NCBI GenBank assembly: GCA_036491435.1
Contig: DASXBZ010000070.1
Location: forward strand, 1-21,638
From: Bog-473 sp036491435
Lineage (GTDB): Bacteria > Actinomycetota > Acidimicrobiia > Acidimicrobiales > RAAP-2
Length of the DNA: 21,638 nucleotides
Reading direction: 5' to 3'
How positions within the stretch are numbered: the first letter of the stretch is position 1; each line of letters opens with the position of its first letter. The position numbers were made by a program, and so were the translations under genes. The notes under the pieces are model-generated. The model was given only the letters and a program-made list of their open reading frames with translations. It was not told the origin of the DNA and made no database searches. Shown here in pieces: positions 7,701-14,263 of this stretch.

Positions 7701-8549
7701 ATGTCCGAGGATGCAGCACCGAAGAAGAAGCGCCCCGTCGAGGTCTATGCGGAGGCCGAGCCGATCAAGCTCGGCACCATGCTCTGGACACTGGTCGAAC
7801 CCCACCGCGGGCACGAGGTCGCCTACAACCGCTGGTACGAGCGGGATCACTTCTATGCCGGCTGCATGGTCGGTCCGTACAACTTCGCCGGACGCCGGTT
7901 CGTGGCCACAGCCGATCTCAAGGCAATGCGGGACCCCGACCCCTCGGCCATCACCGGCGAGCCCGCGCGCGGCTCCTACGTCGCGGTCTACTGGGTCCTG
8001 GACGGATACCACGACGTCTGGAACAAATGGGCCCTGCGCCAGGTCAATGCGCTGCACGCGGCCGGCCGGATGTTCCTCGAGCGCGATCACGTGCACACGC
8101 TCCTCTACGACTTCCAGTGGGAACACCGCCGTGAGCCTGACGGCGTACCCGTCGAACTCGCCCTCGATCATCCCTACCGCGGTTTCGTCACCACCTTCAT
8201 CGACCGCAGCGACGACATCACAAACGACGAGCTGTGGTCGTGGCTGCGCAGCGAGCACCTGCCCGGACTGCTCCCCGGTACCGATGCGGACCTGGTTGCG
8301 GCGTTCACTCCCATCGCCATCGACACAGAGGACGCACCCGGCGACGTCCCCCGCGAGGCGGCCAAGGACAACCGCACCATCTTGTTGTGGTTCCTCAGCG
8401 CGCCGCCCGAGGCATCGTGGGAGCCGGTGATCGCCGAACACCGGCGCCGGCTCGAGGCCGCAGGGAAAGGCACCGTCGTGGCCGCCCTGCCCTTCATCCC
8501 CACCATCGTGGGGACCGACACCTACACCGACAAGCTCTGGGTCGATTAG
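7701..8549 (+). CDS. Two-half dimeric alpha/beta-barrel (EthD-like) protein, function unknown
   Basis: 282-aa soluble protein without a signal peptide. Two halves look like repeated ferredoxin-like (dimeric alpha/beta barrel) units: residues about 21-130 (GTMLWTLVEPHRGHEVAYNRWYERDHF...) and about 165-282 (RGFVTTFIDRSDDITNDELWSWLRSEHLPGLL...). The pattern NRWYERDH / RSEHLPGLL is like the conserved helix of EthD and related proteins. No catalytic residues can be assigned. ATG 7701 was chosen because the family-like part starts just after it; TAGCTT (7687-7692) lies 8 nt upstream and there is no Shine-Dalgarno, suggesting a leaderless transcript with its own promoter although the anti-sigma gene ends only 31 bp before. 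The fold assignment is tentative. Confidence 0.6.
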   Translation: MSEDAAPKKKRPVEVYAEAEPIKLGTMLWTLVEPHRGHEVAYNRWYERDHFYAGCMVGPYNFAGRRFVATADLKAMRDPDPSAITGEPARGSYVAVYWVLDGYHDVWNKWALRQVNALHAAGRMFLERDHVHTLLYDFQWEHRREPDGVPVELALDHPYRGFVTTFIDRSDDITNDELWSWLRSEHLPGLLPGTDADLVAAFTPIAIDTEDAPGDVPREAAKDNRTILLWFLSAPPEASWEPVIAEHRRRLEAAGKGTVVAALPFIPTIVGTDTYTDKLWVD

Positions 8550-8580
8550 TCCGCAAGCACCTCGAGGAGCCCGCGCGGTT

Positions 8581-8643
8581 GCATACGGCCGTGCCCTTAT
8601 GGCTCGGAAGTCGTATACGTCACATACGAGGAGCCGCGTATGC
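8581..8643. repeat. Cluster of CATACG/CGTATG palindromic motifs
   Basis: GCATACG (8581-8587) and CGTATGC (8637-8643) form a perfect 7-bp inverted repeat around 49 bp that also holds the palindrome CGTATACG (8612-8619) and another CATACG (8623-8628). The element sits between the convergent EthD-like and methyltransferase genes. It could fold as a branched RNA ending both transcripts, be a protein-binding site, or be a small repeat element. Confidence 0.4.
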
Positions 8644-8659
8644 GCTCGGACGCGACCAC

Positions 8660-8674
8660 CGGAAGCTTCTTCCG
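8660..8674. terminator. Short hairpin just past the methyltransferase stop
   Basis: CGGAAG / CTTCCG form a 6-bp stem with a 3-nt loop, two bases beyond the minus-strand stop codon (8677-8679). No T-run follows, so intrinsic termination is doubtful. Confidence 0.3.
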
Positions 8675-8676
8675 AC

Positions 8677-9471
8677 TCAGTCCCTCGCCAATATCTCCAC
8701 GTGCGGGACGACGAAGACCGCGTCGGGCGCCGACGCCCAACGCAACCACGCGGCTGCGATCGACTCCAGCTCTTCGGCACTACTGAATCCGTACGCGACC
8801 GCCTGCTCGCCGAAGCGTGAGAGGCGCACCCGGTCGGCCCACAGGCCGCCCCACCACGCCCGGGACTCGGGGTCGGCATACGTCCACGTCGAGCTCGACA
8901 CCTCGACCGAGCCGAAGCCGGCTTCCAGTGCGTGGCCCATCAAACGGGGCCCGATGCATGCGTCGTGGCCGTTCCGATCCGTCACCGCCAGGTACAGCTC
9001 CATCCACCGGTCCAACAGGGGGTCCGCCGGCGCCCACGTGAACGCCGCATAGTCCGAGTCCCGCGCCGCCAGCACACCGTCGGGCGAGAGCACGCGCCGC
9101 AGCGCCACCAGCGCCCCCACGGGGTCACCCAGATGCTGGAGCACCTGGTGCAGGTGGACCACGTCGAAGGACGCGTCCGGATATTCGAGCGCAAAGAGGT
9201 CGCCGACTTCGAAGCGCAGATTCGACAGCCCAGACCCCTCGGCCGAGGCCGCCGCTTGCGCCACCACCTCCTCGGACGCGTCGATCCCCACGACCTCGCC
9301 GGGTGCCACCAAGAGCGCAAGGTCAGCGGTGATCGTGCCCGGCCCGCAGCCGACGTCGAGCAGCGACAGTCCAGGCTGCAAAGAAGGGAGCAGGTACGCA
9401 GCGGAGTTCTCGGCCGTGCGCCAGGTGTGGCTGCGCAGGACGGATTCGTGGTGCCCGTGCGTGTAGGCCAT
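8677..9471 (-). CDS. Class I SAM-dependent methyltransferase
   Basis: 264-aa methyltransferase with a Rossmann core: motif I LDVGCGPGT (residues 38-46), the acidic end of strand 2 in VVGIDAS (Asp64), GDL after strand 3 (90-92), and FDVVHLHQVLQHL (102-114) as motif IV. The C-terminal part (WTYADPESRAWWGGLWADRV) is typical of UbiE-like small-molecule methyltransferases, but the substrate is unknown. ATG 9471 is preferred; the preceding codon is GTG 9474. On the minus strand CACAAT lies 6 nt upstream of the ATG with no Shine-Dalgarno, consistent with leaderless expression. Only 15 bp separate it from the divergent Fpg/Nei gene. Confidence 0.85.
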   Translation of the reverse strand: MAYTHGHHESVLRSHTWRTAENSAAYLLPSLQPGLSLLDVGCGPGTITADLALLVAPGEVVGIDASEEVVAQAAASAEGSGLSNLRFEVGDLFALEYPDASFDVVHLHQVLQHLGDPVGALVALRRVLSPDGVLAARDSDYAAFTWAPADPLLDRWMELYLAVTDRNGHDACIGPRLMGHALEAGFGSVEVSSSTWTYADPESRAWWGGLWADRVRLSRFGEQAVAYGFSSAEELESIAAAWLRWASAPDAVFVVPHVEILARD

Positions 9472-9474
9472 CAC

Positions 9475-9483
9475 TACATTGTG
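9475..9483. promoter_or_regulatory. Overlapping divergent -10 elements in a 15-bp intergenic gap
   Basis: Plus strand: TACATT (9475-9480), then 6 nt, then the GTG start of the Fpg-like gene. Minus strand: CACAAT (complement of 9478-9483), then 6 nt, then the ATG of the methyltransferase. Both match the -10/leaderless spacing and share three base pairs, so each -35 region would lie inside the opposing coding sequence. I saw no good -35 box. Assignment is from spacing and consensus only. Confidence 0.45.
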
Positions 9484-9486
9484 ACA

Positions 9487-10350
9487 GTGCCCGAATTACC
9501 CGAGATGCAGGCGCTGTCGGAGCGTCTCGACACGCTGCTCGCCGGCACGATCCTCCGCAGGGCCGACCTCCTCGGCTTCTCGTCGCTCAAGACGTACGCC
9601 CCGGCGCCCGACGACCTGAAGGGGCACCGCCTCGAGCACGTCACACGCAGGGCCAAGTACGTCGTGTGGGACTTCGACGACGGCAACCGGATCGTGCTGC
9701 ACCTCTCGCAGGCTGGCCGACTCGATATCGAGGAGCCTCCCAAGAAGACCAAGCCCCGCGGCGCCGTGGCGCGCTTCGTCTTCGGTCAGGGCGACGCCGG
9801 CCTCGACGGGCCCGGCATCGGCATCCTCGTGCGCGAGTACGGCACCCAGCGCAAGGCGTCGTGGTGGGTGCTGGCCCCCGGCGACGACGGCCCACTGGCC
9901 GGCCTCGGGCCGGAGCCGGGCACCGAGGAGTTCGCCGAGTTCATCCGCACGAGCGACTCCAACCGGCAACTGACCACCGACCTCCGGGACCAGCACGTTG
10001 TCTCTGGCATCGGGCGCGGCTGGGGTGACGACATCCTCCAACGGGCCCACCTCTCGCCGTTCGCCTCGCTCCGCTCTCTCGATCCCGAGCAGCGCGAGGC
10101 CCTCATCACCGCGGCGAACGACGTCATCGCAGAGGCGCTCGACCTCGAGCGCACACGCAAGGGTGGGCTCTCCGAGTCGAGCCTCGGCGGACGTTTCAAA
10201 GTCCACGGAAAAGTCGGCGAGCCGTGTCCGGGCTGCGGCACGAAGCTCGAGCGCGTCTCGTTCGAGTCTTACGAGATGGCCTACTGCCCGTCCTGCCAGA
10301 CCGGCGGCAAGAAGCTGGCCGATCGTCGCCTGTCGCGTCTGCTCAAGTAG
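9487..10350 (+). CDS. Divergent Fpg/Nei-family DNA glycosylase
   Basis: 287-aa protein with the Fpg/Nei layout: the N-terminal MPELPEM gives the catalytic Pro2 and Glu3 after Met removal, Lys57 in RRAKYVV matches the conserved beta-sandwich lysine, an H2TH region occupies about 170-225, and a C-terminal zinc finger is Cys247-x2-Cys250-x16-Cys267-x2-Cys270. Several signature positions differ: HLSQAG replaces HLGMSG (intercalating Met), GIGRGWG (Arg177) replaces GVGN in the H2TH, and Tyr262 replaces the zinc-finger Arg. It may therefore recognise a different lesion or structure than 8-oxoG. GTG 9487 was chosen because it puts Pro at position 2 and lies 6 nt after TACATT; the open frame upstream is antisense to the methyltransferase. 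Confidence 0.85.
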   Translation: MPELPEMQALSERLDTLLAGTILRRADLLGFSSLKTYAPAPDDLKGHRLEHVTRRAKYVVWDFDDGNRIVLHLSQAGRLDIEEPPKKTKPRGAVARFVFGQGDAGLDGPGIGILVREYGTQRKASWWVLAPGDDGPLAGLGPEPGTEEFAEFIRTSDSNRQLTTDLRDQHVVSGIGRGWGDDILQRAHLSPFASLRSLDPEQREALITAANDVIAEALDLERTRKGGLSESSLGGRFKVHGKVGEPCPGCGTKLERVSFESYEMAYCPSCQTGGKKLADRRLSRLLK

Positions 10351-10353
10351 CGA

Positions 10354-10374
10354 GTTCGCCCCGAACAAGGCGAA
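10354..10374. terminator. Possible bidirectional hairpin between convergent Fpg-like gene and lexA
   Basis: Two alternative small stems overlap here: GTTCG-CCC-CGAAC (10354-10366) and TTCGCC / GGCGAA (10355-10374, 8-nt loop). Position between converging 3' ends suggests a terminator, but no T-run follows on either strand. Confidence 0.3.
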
Positions 10375-10407
10375 TCCCACCTCTGGTCAGCCGATCAGAT
10401 AGGCGCC

Positions 10408-11046
10408 TTAGTTCAGCGAGCGCAGCACCGTGACGACCTTGCCGAAGATCGTCACGTCACCCGTCGACCCGTCGAAGGTCATAGGCTCGTAGGCGTCGTT
10501 GGCGGGCGTCAGGACGACTTTGCCGTTCTTGCGGCTGAATGTCTTCACCGTCGCCTCGCCCTCGCCGATGCCCGCGACCACGACGTCGCCGTTGACGGCG
10601 TCGGGTTGCTGGTGCACCACGACGTAGTCCCCGTCGAGGATCCCCGCGTCCACCATCGAGTCGCCCCGCACCCGGAGCATGAAGGACGGGCCGTTCCCTG
10701 TGAACTGCGCCGGCATCGGCAGCAGTTCCTCGATGTTCTCCTCCGCCAGCACGCCGGTGCCGGCCGCGACGTCGCCGACGAGTGGCACGTTGTGGACGGC
10801 CGCCGCACTGAGCTTGCTGGTGGTGTCGGGGTCGAAGTGCACCTGGATGGCCCGCGGCTTGCTCGGGTCCCGCGATAGGTAGCCCTCACGTTGCAGGACG
10901 GCGAGATGCGTGTGGACCGTCGCCGACGACGCCAGGCCCACCGCCTCGCCGATCTCACGCACCGACGGGGGATAGCCCCGCTCGCGTTGGCGGTCCGCGA
11001 TGAAGTTGAGGATCTGCAGCCGCTTTCCGCTCAGCACCTCGGCCAT
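10408..11046 (-). CDS. lexA: SOS repressor LexA
   Basis: 212-aa LexA repressor (peptidase S24). The N-terminal winged helix (residues 1-70) includes the recognition region SVREIGEAVGLASSATVHTHL (28-48). The self-cleavage site is Ala95-Gly96 (GDVAAGTG), with catalytic Ser130 (RGDSMVDAG) and Lys168 (GEATVKTF). RecA-stimulated autocleavage derepresses the SOS genes. ATG 11046 has AAGGAGAA about 5 nt upstream. Two LexA operators in its own promoter (11101-11114 and 11150-11163) indicate autoregulation. In M. tuberculosis lexA stands back-to-back with the LysM gene Rv2719c; here that partner lies 9.1 kb away. Confidence 0.97.
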   Translation of the reverse strand: MAEVLSGKRLQILNFIADRQRERGYPPSVREIGEAVGLASSATVHTHLAVLQREGYLSRDPSKPRAIQVHFDPDTTSKLSAAAVHNVPLVGDVAAGTGVLAEENIEELLPMPAQFTGNGPSFMLRVRGDSMVDAGILDGDYVVVHQQPDAVNGDVVVAGIGEGEATVKTFSRKNGKVVLTPANDAYEPMTFDGSTGDVTIFGKVVTVLRSLN

Positions 11047-11100
11047 CGGCTTCTCCTTTTGCGGTCCACCCCGGCCTACCGCCGGGCCCCTCCCTGGGGG

Positions 11101-11114
11101 CGAACATCAGTTCG
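11101..11114. promoter_or_regulatory. LexA operator (SOS box) proximal to lexA
   Basis: CGAACATCAGTTCG is a perfect CGAAC-N4-GTTCG site. It lies 54 bp upstream of the lexA start, at or just after the predicted transcription start on the minus strand. Confidence 0.88.
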
Positions 11115-11123
11115 TGACCCATA

Positions 11124-11152
11124 ACGATACCGACGGCCGACTCCGAAAGCAA
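11124..11152 (-). promoter_or_regulatory. Predicted lexA promoter
   Basis: On the minus strand TTGCTT (complement of 11147-11152) and TATCGT (complement of 11124-11129) are separated by 17 bp, a plausible sigma-A -35/-10 pair. The two SOS boxes flank it, one overlapping the -35 element and one near the start point, a good layout for autorepression. Confidence 0.5.
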
Positions 11153-11163
11153 ACATCTGTTCG
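11150..11163. promoter_or_regulatory. LexA operator, distal to lexA
   Basis: CAAACATCTGTTCG matches CGAAC-N4-GTTCG with one substitution (G to A in the left half-site). It touches the predicted lexA -35 element and also faces the micro-ORF at 11246 on the plus strand. Confidence 0.7.
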
Positions 11164-11245
11164 CCCGTGCTGGCGAAGACTCCCTTCGGCCTTTCTCGCC
11201 AGTCACCAGGAATGATGCGTACCACGCCGGCTTCGGAGGGGAACC

Positions 11246-11311
11246 ATGCCCAAAAAGCCCACACTGGGCGCACGCGCGACGCTGGCCGCACCGCCGAGCG
11301 ATGACCGCTGA
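11246..11311 (+). CDS. Possible 21-residue micro-ORF beside the SOS box
   Basis: A short ORF begins MPKKPTLGAR and ends PPSDDR, preceded by GGAGGGG at 4-5 nt from its ATG, one of the strongest ribosome binding sites in the window. It starts 82 bp downstream of the distal SOS box on the opposite side from lexA. It could be a real SOS-linked small protein, a leader peptide, or the 5' remnant of a gene cut by an insertion. I recognise no family. The rest of the 496-bp region 11047-11542 holds only the SOS promoter, this ORF and the palindrome at 11403. Confidence 0.3.
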   Translation: MPKKPTLGARATLAAPPSDDR

Positions 11312-11402
11312 TCAGGGGGGGACGGCGGGCCGGAGCGCGCTGGCTTTCCACCCGCCGCTTCGACGAGTGTGGCAGCGACAACTTCCTCCCGATCGTCCCT
11401 CC

Positions 11403-11433
11403 CGATAGTCGTGACTCCGAGTCTCGACTATCG
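11403..11433. repeat. 31-bp near-perfect palindrome
   Basis: Outer arms CGATAGTCG (11403-11411) and CGACTATCG (11425-11433) are perfect inverse complements. One T/T mismatch (11412, 11424) separates them from inner arms GACTC (11413-11417) and GAGTC (11419-11423), around a single C at 11418. No T-run follows, and a one-base centre makes an RNA hairpin strained, so a symmetric protein-binding or recombination site is more likely than a terminator. It sits about 110 bp before the first CNB gene. Confidence 0.75.
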
Positions 11434-11529
11434 CCCCTGATGGATTGGGTGAACCGAACTGGCGAGGCGAACACCACGGCACGTCGACGGCGGTCCACAC
11501 GCCGTTCTCGTTGGTGACGCGTCCACCAC

Positions 11530-11535
11530 TACCAT
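11530..11535 (+). promoter_or_regulatory. Predicted -10 element of a leaderless promoter
   Basis: TACCAT is followed by 7 nt and the GTG start of the CNB gene, with no Shine-Dalgarno in between. No convincing -35 was found. Confidence 0.4.
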
Positions 11536-11542
11536 CACCGCC

Positions 11543-12022
11543 GTGTCGGACATGCTCACCCTTTCAGCTCACCTGCCTGAGGTTGAGCTGGACTCGGGCG
11601 ACGTCGTCGTCAACGAGGGAGGCTCAGGTGGGGCCATTTGGGTCCTCGTGTCGGGTGCCCTTCAGGTGCGCAAGGGTGACATACCGGTCAACACCATCAC
11701 CCTCCCTGGCGCTGTAGTGGGTGAGATCGCAGTCCTACTGAACACGGACCATGGCGCAACGGTCGAGACCACCGAACCGAGCCGCCTGCGATTCGCGGCC
11801 GATGGGCATGCTTTGCTTGCGAACCCCGCGGTGGCCATGCTGGTCGCCGTGGGCCTGGCCGAACGACTCAACTTTGTCAGCTCATACCTGGCCGACCTGA
11901 AGTATCAATACGGCGACGCGCCGGGACTTTCGATGGTGACCGATGTGATTACCCGGCTGGCGCAGCGACAGCAGCCAGTTGCGCGTCCTGGCTCGATGCG
12001 GGACCCAGAACCGGAATACTGA
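11543..12022 (+). CDS. Stand-alone cyclic-nucleotide-binding-domain protein lacking the canonical phosphate-binding Arg
   Basis: 159-aa protein with a CRP-like beta-roll (about residues 5-100): PEVELDSGDVVVNEGGSGGAIW, VLVSGALQV, and the phosphate-binding cassette start PGAVVGEIAVL (Gly60-Glu61). Where CRP-type domains have Arg-Ser-Ala, this protein has His70-Gly71-Ala72, so the arginine that contacts the cyclic phosphate is missing; it may bind weakly, bind another ligand, or act as a constitutive partner. After the roll comes a helix (AMLVAVGLAERLNFVSSYLADL) and a polar tail, but no helix-turn-helix, so it is not a DNA-binding CRP. GTG 11543 fits a leaderless start; ATG 11552 is an alternative. 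It is the first gene of the block between lexA and the LysM gene. Confidence 0.72.
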   Translation: MSDMLTLSAHLPEVELDSGDVVVNEGGSGGAIWVLVSGALQVRKGDIPVNTITLPGAVVGEIAVLLNTDHGATVETTEPSRLRFAADGHALLANPAVAMLVAVGLAERLNFVSSYLADLKYQYGDAPGLSMVTDVITRLAQRQQPVARPGSMRDPEPEY

Positions 12023-12028
12023 GCTGCG

Positions 12029-12059
12029 GGTTCCCGCACTCAAGTGTCCAGCGGGAACC
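12029..12059. terminator. Hairpin between the convergent CNB and phosphoesterase genes
   Basis: GGTTCCCGC (12029-12037) and GCGGGAACC (12051-12059) form a perfect 9-bp stem with a 13-nt loop, filling most of the 44-bp gap between two converging genes. Position and symmetry suit a bidirectional terminator, but there is no T-run. Confidence 0.5.
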
Positions 12060-12066
12060 TGGAGGC

Positions 12067-12849
12067 TCAGAAGACGGTGCGTTCCGGAGCCGCCATCGCA
12101 GCGAGGTCCAGTCCCTCGGTGCCCAGCAGCGACACCCAGCTGGCTCGGCCCTTGGCCAGATCGAGCTCAATGCGAGCTGGAACACGGCCGATTTGGTTGC
12201 CGGCGTTGAACACCCACGTCTGACCGATCCGATCAGCCCACGAGCCGTCGAACTTGAATGGGGATTCGTGCACGTGGCCTGTGAGCACTACATCGGGGTG
12301 GTAGTCCGCGATCCACCTGCCGAGGTCGGCGTCGCCGTAGTCGCGCCGGCCGGTCCAGCAGGTCGGCGAGCCCAATGGTGGCCAGTGATACACCCACACC
12401 CACCGGGAGCCGCGACGTGCCGAATCGCTGGCAAGTTGTGACTCCACGGCTGCTCTGCTCTTCGGGCCGTCCCACCAAGGGCAGATGGTGACGAGGGTGT
12501 CGTCGATCAGCAGCGAATCGCCGTCGGTCGACACCCCGGCGTCCCTGGCCTCAGCCAGCCAAAGTGCGGTCTGCTCGCCCTGCTCATCCGGACCCGTGAG
12601 GTCGTGATTACCCGAGCTCACGGCCACCCGGCCGGCTGATTGGAGAAGCGAGAAATAGTGCAGGATGACGACGCTCTGCGCGTCGAGGGGCACGCTCGAA
12701 CGGATGCTCAGTGTGTCGCCGGCTAGGACGACGAGGTCGAACTCCGGGCTTGCGCCTACGACCCAGTCGAGCTGGGGCAGTGAGTAGTGGAGGTCTGAGA
12801 CGAGGAGGATGCGCACGTGTCCAGTCGGCAGAGTCGACGAACGGCGCAT
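12067..12849 (-). CDS. Calcineurin-like metallophosphoesterase
   Basis: 260-aa metallophosphoesterase with all dinuclear-metal motifs: Asp19-x-His21 (VSDLHYS), Gly44-Asp45 (AGDTL), Gly80-Asn81-His82-Asp (SGNHD), His155 (VYHWPPLG) and Gly191-His192-Val-His194 (TGHVHESPF). The same motif series defines class III cyclic-nucleotide phosphodiesterases such as CpdA and Rv0805, and its place among cyclase and CNB genes makes cNMP hydrolysis an attractive idea, but the motifs are shared with many phosphoesterases. No signal peptide or membrane segment is visible, so it is probably cytoplasmic. Start uncertain: ATG 12849 is listed, GTG 12873 would add 8 residues, and GTG 12816 would begin just before the first strand; none has a clear ribosome binding site. 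Confidence 0.82.
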   Translation of the reverse strand: MRRSSTLPTGHVRILLVSDLHYSLPQLDWVVGASPEFDLVVLAGDTLSIRSSVPLDAQSVVILHYFSLLQSAGRVAVSSGNHDLTGPDEQGEQTALWLAEARDAGVSTDGDSLLIDDTLVTICPWWDGPKSRAAVESQLASDSARRGSRWVWVYHWPPLGSPTCWTGRRDYGDADLGRWIADYHPDVVLTGHVHESPFKFDGSWADRIGQTWVFNAGNQIGRVPARIELDLAKGRASWVSLLGTEGLDLAAMAAPERTVF

Positions 12850-13157
12850 CTTAGGGTCGTGTGGGCGCCACACCTCGCCTGAGGCACGTCGAGCGGATCA
12901 GCCTGATACGGCAGGACATGACTCGGGTGACGAATGGGCCCGGCGTTGCCACTTTCCGAGGAGGCGACCAACCGACTTCTTCTGACTGCGTGTCAGCGGT
13001 AGACATGGATGGCCGGGTCGGGAAACAGTCACGAAGAGTTCGCGGAGAATTCATCCTCGCGTTTTCAGAAACGGCGTCGCGCTTCTATATGGTCGTCGGC
13101 TACAGGCTCGAGGCGAGAGGTGACGATGCCACAATCGGCTAGCCAACGGATGCGCTC

Positions 13158-14075
13158 GTGACGCGCTGGCTCCAGGCGCGTGCTGCGTCCGTCACCGCGG
13201 GCGAGGCGGTCGCGTGGCCAGCGATCCTGGCGGGGATCCTCGTCGGCATAGCGTCCTACCTCGTCGGTCCCAACCGCGGTGACGTCCGCGTGGACGTGGC
13301 GATGGCCAGCATGGCGGCGTTCCTCTTCGGTGTCCTGCTCGCCTTCACGATCGTGCGCACGCGTGAGCGTCTCGGTTTGATCCAGGACTTCGTCGCCAAG
13401 GGCAACTCCTCGCTGTTCTCGATCCACCAGGCCGTATCGGTCTTCCCCCAACCCGAACGCGACGAAATTCGTGAACTCGTCGACGCCCACCTGACCGATC
13501 AGATCGATTACCGGCTCGTCGACTACCACCTGGCCACGCCCTCCTTCCTGGCGCTGACTGATGCCGTCTACGCCCTCGACCCGTCGGATCAGCAGGAGGA
13601 GGCCGTCTACAAGGAGCTCGTCGCCCTGTGCATCAGCATGAACGCAGACCGGTCGCTCATCGAGTCGGCGACGGGACAGGCACTGTCGACAATCGAGTGG
13701 AGCGGTCTCCTGCTCCTGCTCTTGCTCCTCGTCGGATTGATCGCTGTCTTGCCCGGCGGCACTGTGCTCGGTGCCATTGTGGTCGGTGTCCTGACTGGCA
13801 CCCTGGTGACGTTCATGACTCTGCTTCGCAAGCTGGACCGGCTGCGCTGGCACGAGCGCGTGACCATCTGGGAGCCCACGACCCGGCTGTTCCGCAGCAT
13901 GGGTCGCGATCCCTACGTGCCGCGCGAGGTGATCGAGAGCGGCCGCTACCAACCCGGCGGACGGGTCCGGCTCGTGGAGTATCCCGATCCGTACCCAATG
14001 AGGTCCTCAAAGATCGTCAAGACGGAAGTGCTCAACGGGAAGGTGGTCATGGCCGTCGGGTCGCCCGCTGGGTGA
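13158..14075 (+). CDS. Four-helix membrane protein, DUF4239/bestrophin-like layout
   Basis: 305-aa integral membrane protein of unknown function. Predicted helices are at about 18-36, 47-66, 180-198 (with a run of eight leucines) and 200-223. Between helices 2 and 3 is a soluble helical domain of about 110 residues beginning RTRERLGLIQDFVAKGNSSL; after helix 4 a basic stretch (LRKLDRLRWHERV) and an 80-residue cytoplasmic tail follow. The two-helices, soluble domain, two-helices arrangement, and the conserved Arg-rich segment after helix 2, resemble DUF4239 (bestrophin-like) proteins. GTG 13158 is the only start consistent with the first helix. It sits among the cyclic-nucleotide genes, but no ligand-binding motif is visible. 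The 308 bp upstream (12850-13157) contain no gene I can support. Confidence 0.65.
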   Translation: MTRWLQARAASVTAGEAVAWPAILAGILVGIASYLVGPNRGDVRVDVAMASMAAFLFGVLLAFTIVRTRERLGLIQDFVAKGNSSLFSIHQAVSVFPQPERDEIRELVDAHLTDQIDYRLVDYHLATPSFLALTDAVYALDPSDQQEEAVYKELVALCISMNADRSLIESATGQALSTIEWSGLLLLLLLLVGLIAVLPGGTVLGAIVVGVLTGTLVTFMTLLRKLDRLRWHERVTIWEPTTRLFRSMGRDPYVPREVIESGRYQPGGRVRLVEYPDPYPMRSSKIVKTEVLNGKVVMAVGSPAG

Positions 14076-14263
14076 CGCCTGAGCCATATCGCAGCGAGAG
14101 CAGGAGAAATCGAGCAATTGGGGCCGTTCGGCGGATTGCAATGGGAGGGAAACGCCGGTAGCTTCGACATTGGGCGGTAGGAGAGGCACTCACAGCGCGT
14201 CCTCAGCGCACGGCTTCGGGCGGGTTTGGAGTTGATGGCGACAACTCGAAGAAGGGACCAATC

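Noticed and set aside
8932..9486. In-frame extension upstream of the Fpg-like start.
   Set aside because: It is antisense to the methyltransferase gene and would bury the catalytic proline, which must be at the N-terminus.
10354..10366. GTTCG-CCC-CGAAC looked like an SOS box near lexA.
   Set aside because: The half-sites are in the reverse order and the spacing is 3; it lies between two 3' ends, so it reads as a hairpin.
12861..13142. A 93-codon plus-strand open frame in the gap before the membrane-protein gene.
   Set aside because: It has no ribosome binding site, its composition is unlike the neighbouring proteins, and it begins over the 5' end of the phosphoesterase gene.
13065..13952. 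A 295-codon minus-strand frame opposite the four-helix membrane protein.
   Set aside because: It is rich in His, Arg, Asp and Gln as expected for the antisense of a GC-rich gene; the plus-strand product has clear membrane helices.
14076..14263. A riboswitch in the leader of the secreted-protein gene.
   Set aside because: I looked for c-di-GMP and c-di-AMP aptamer patterns; a few matching short runs occur but not the conserved core.
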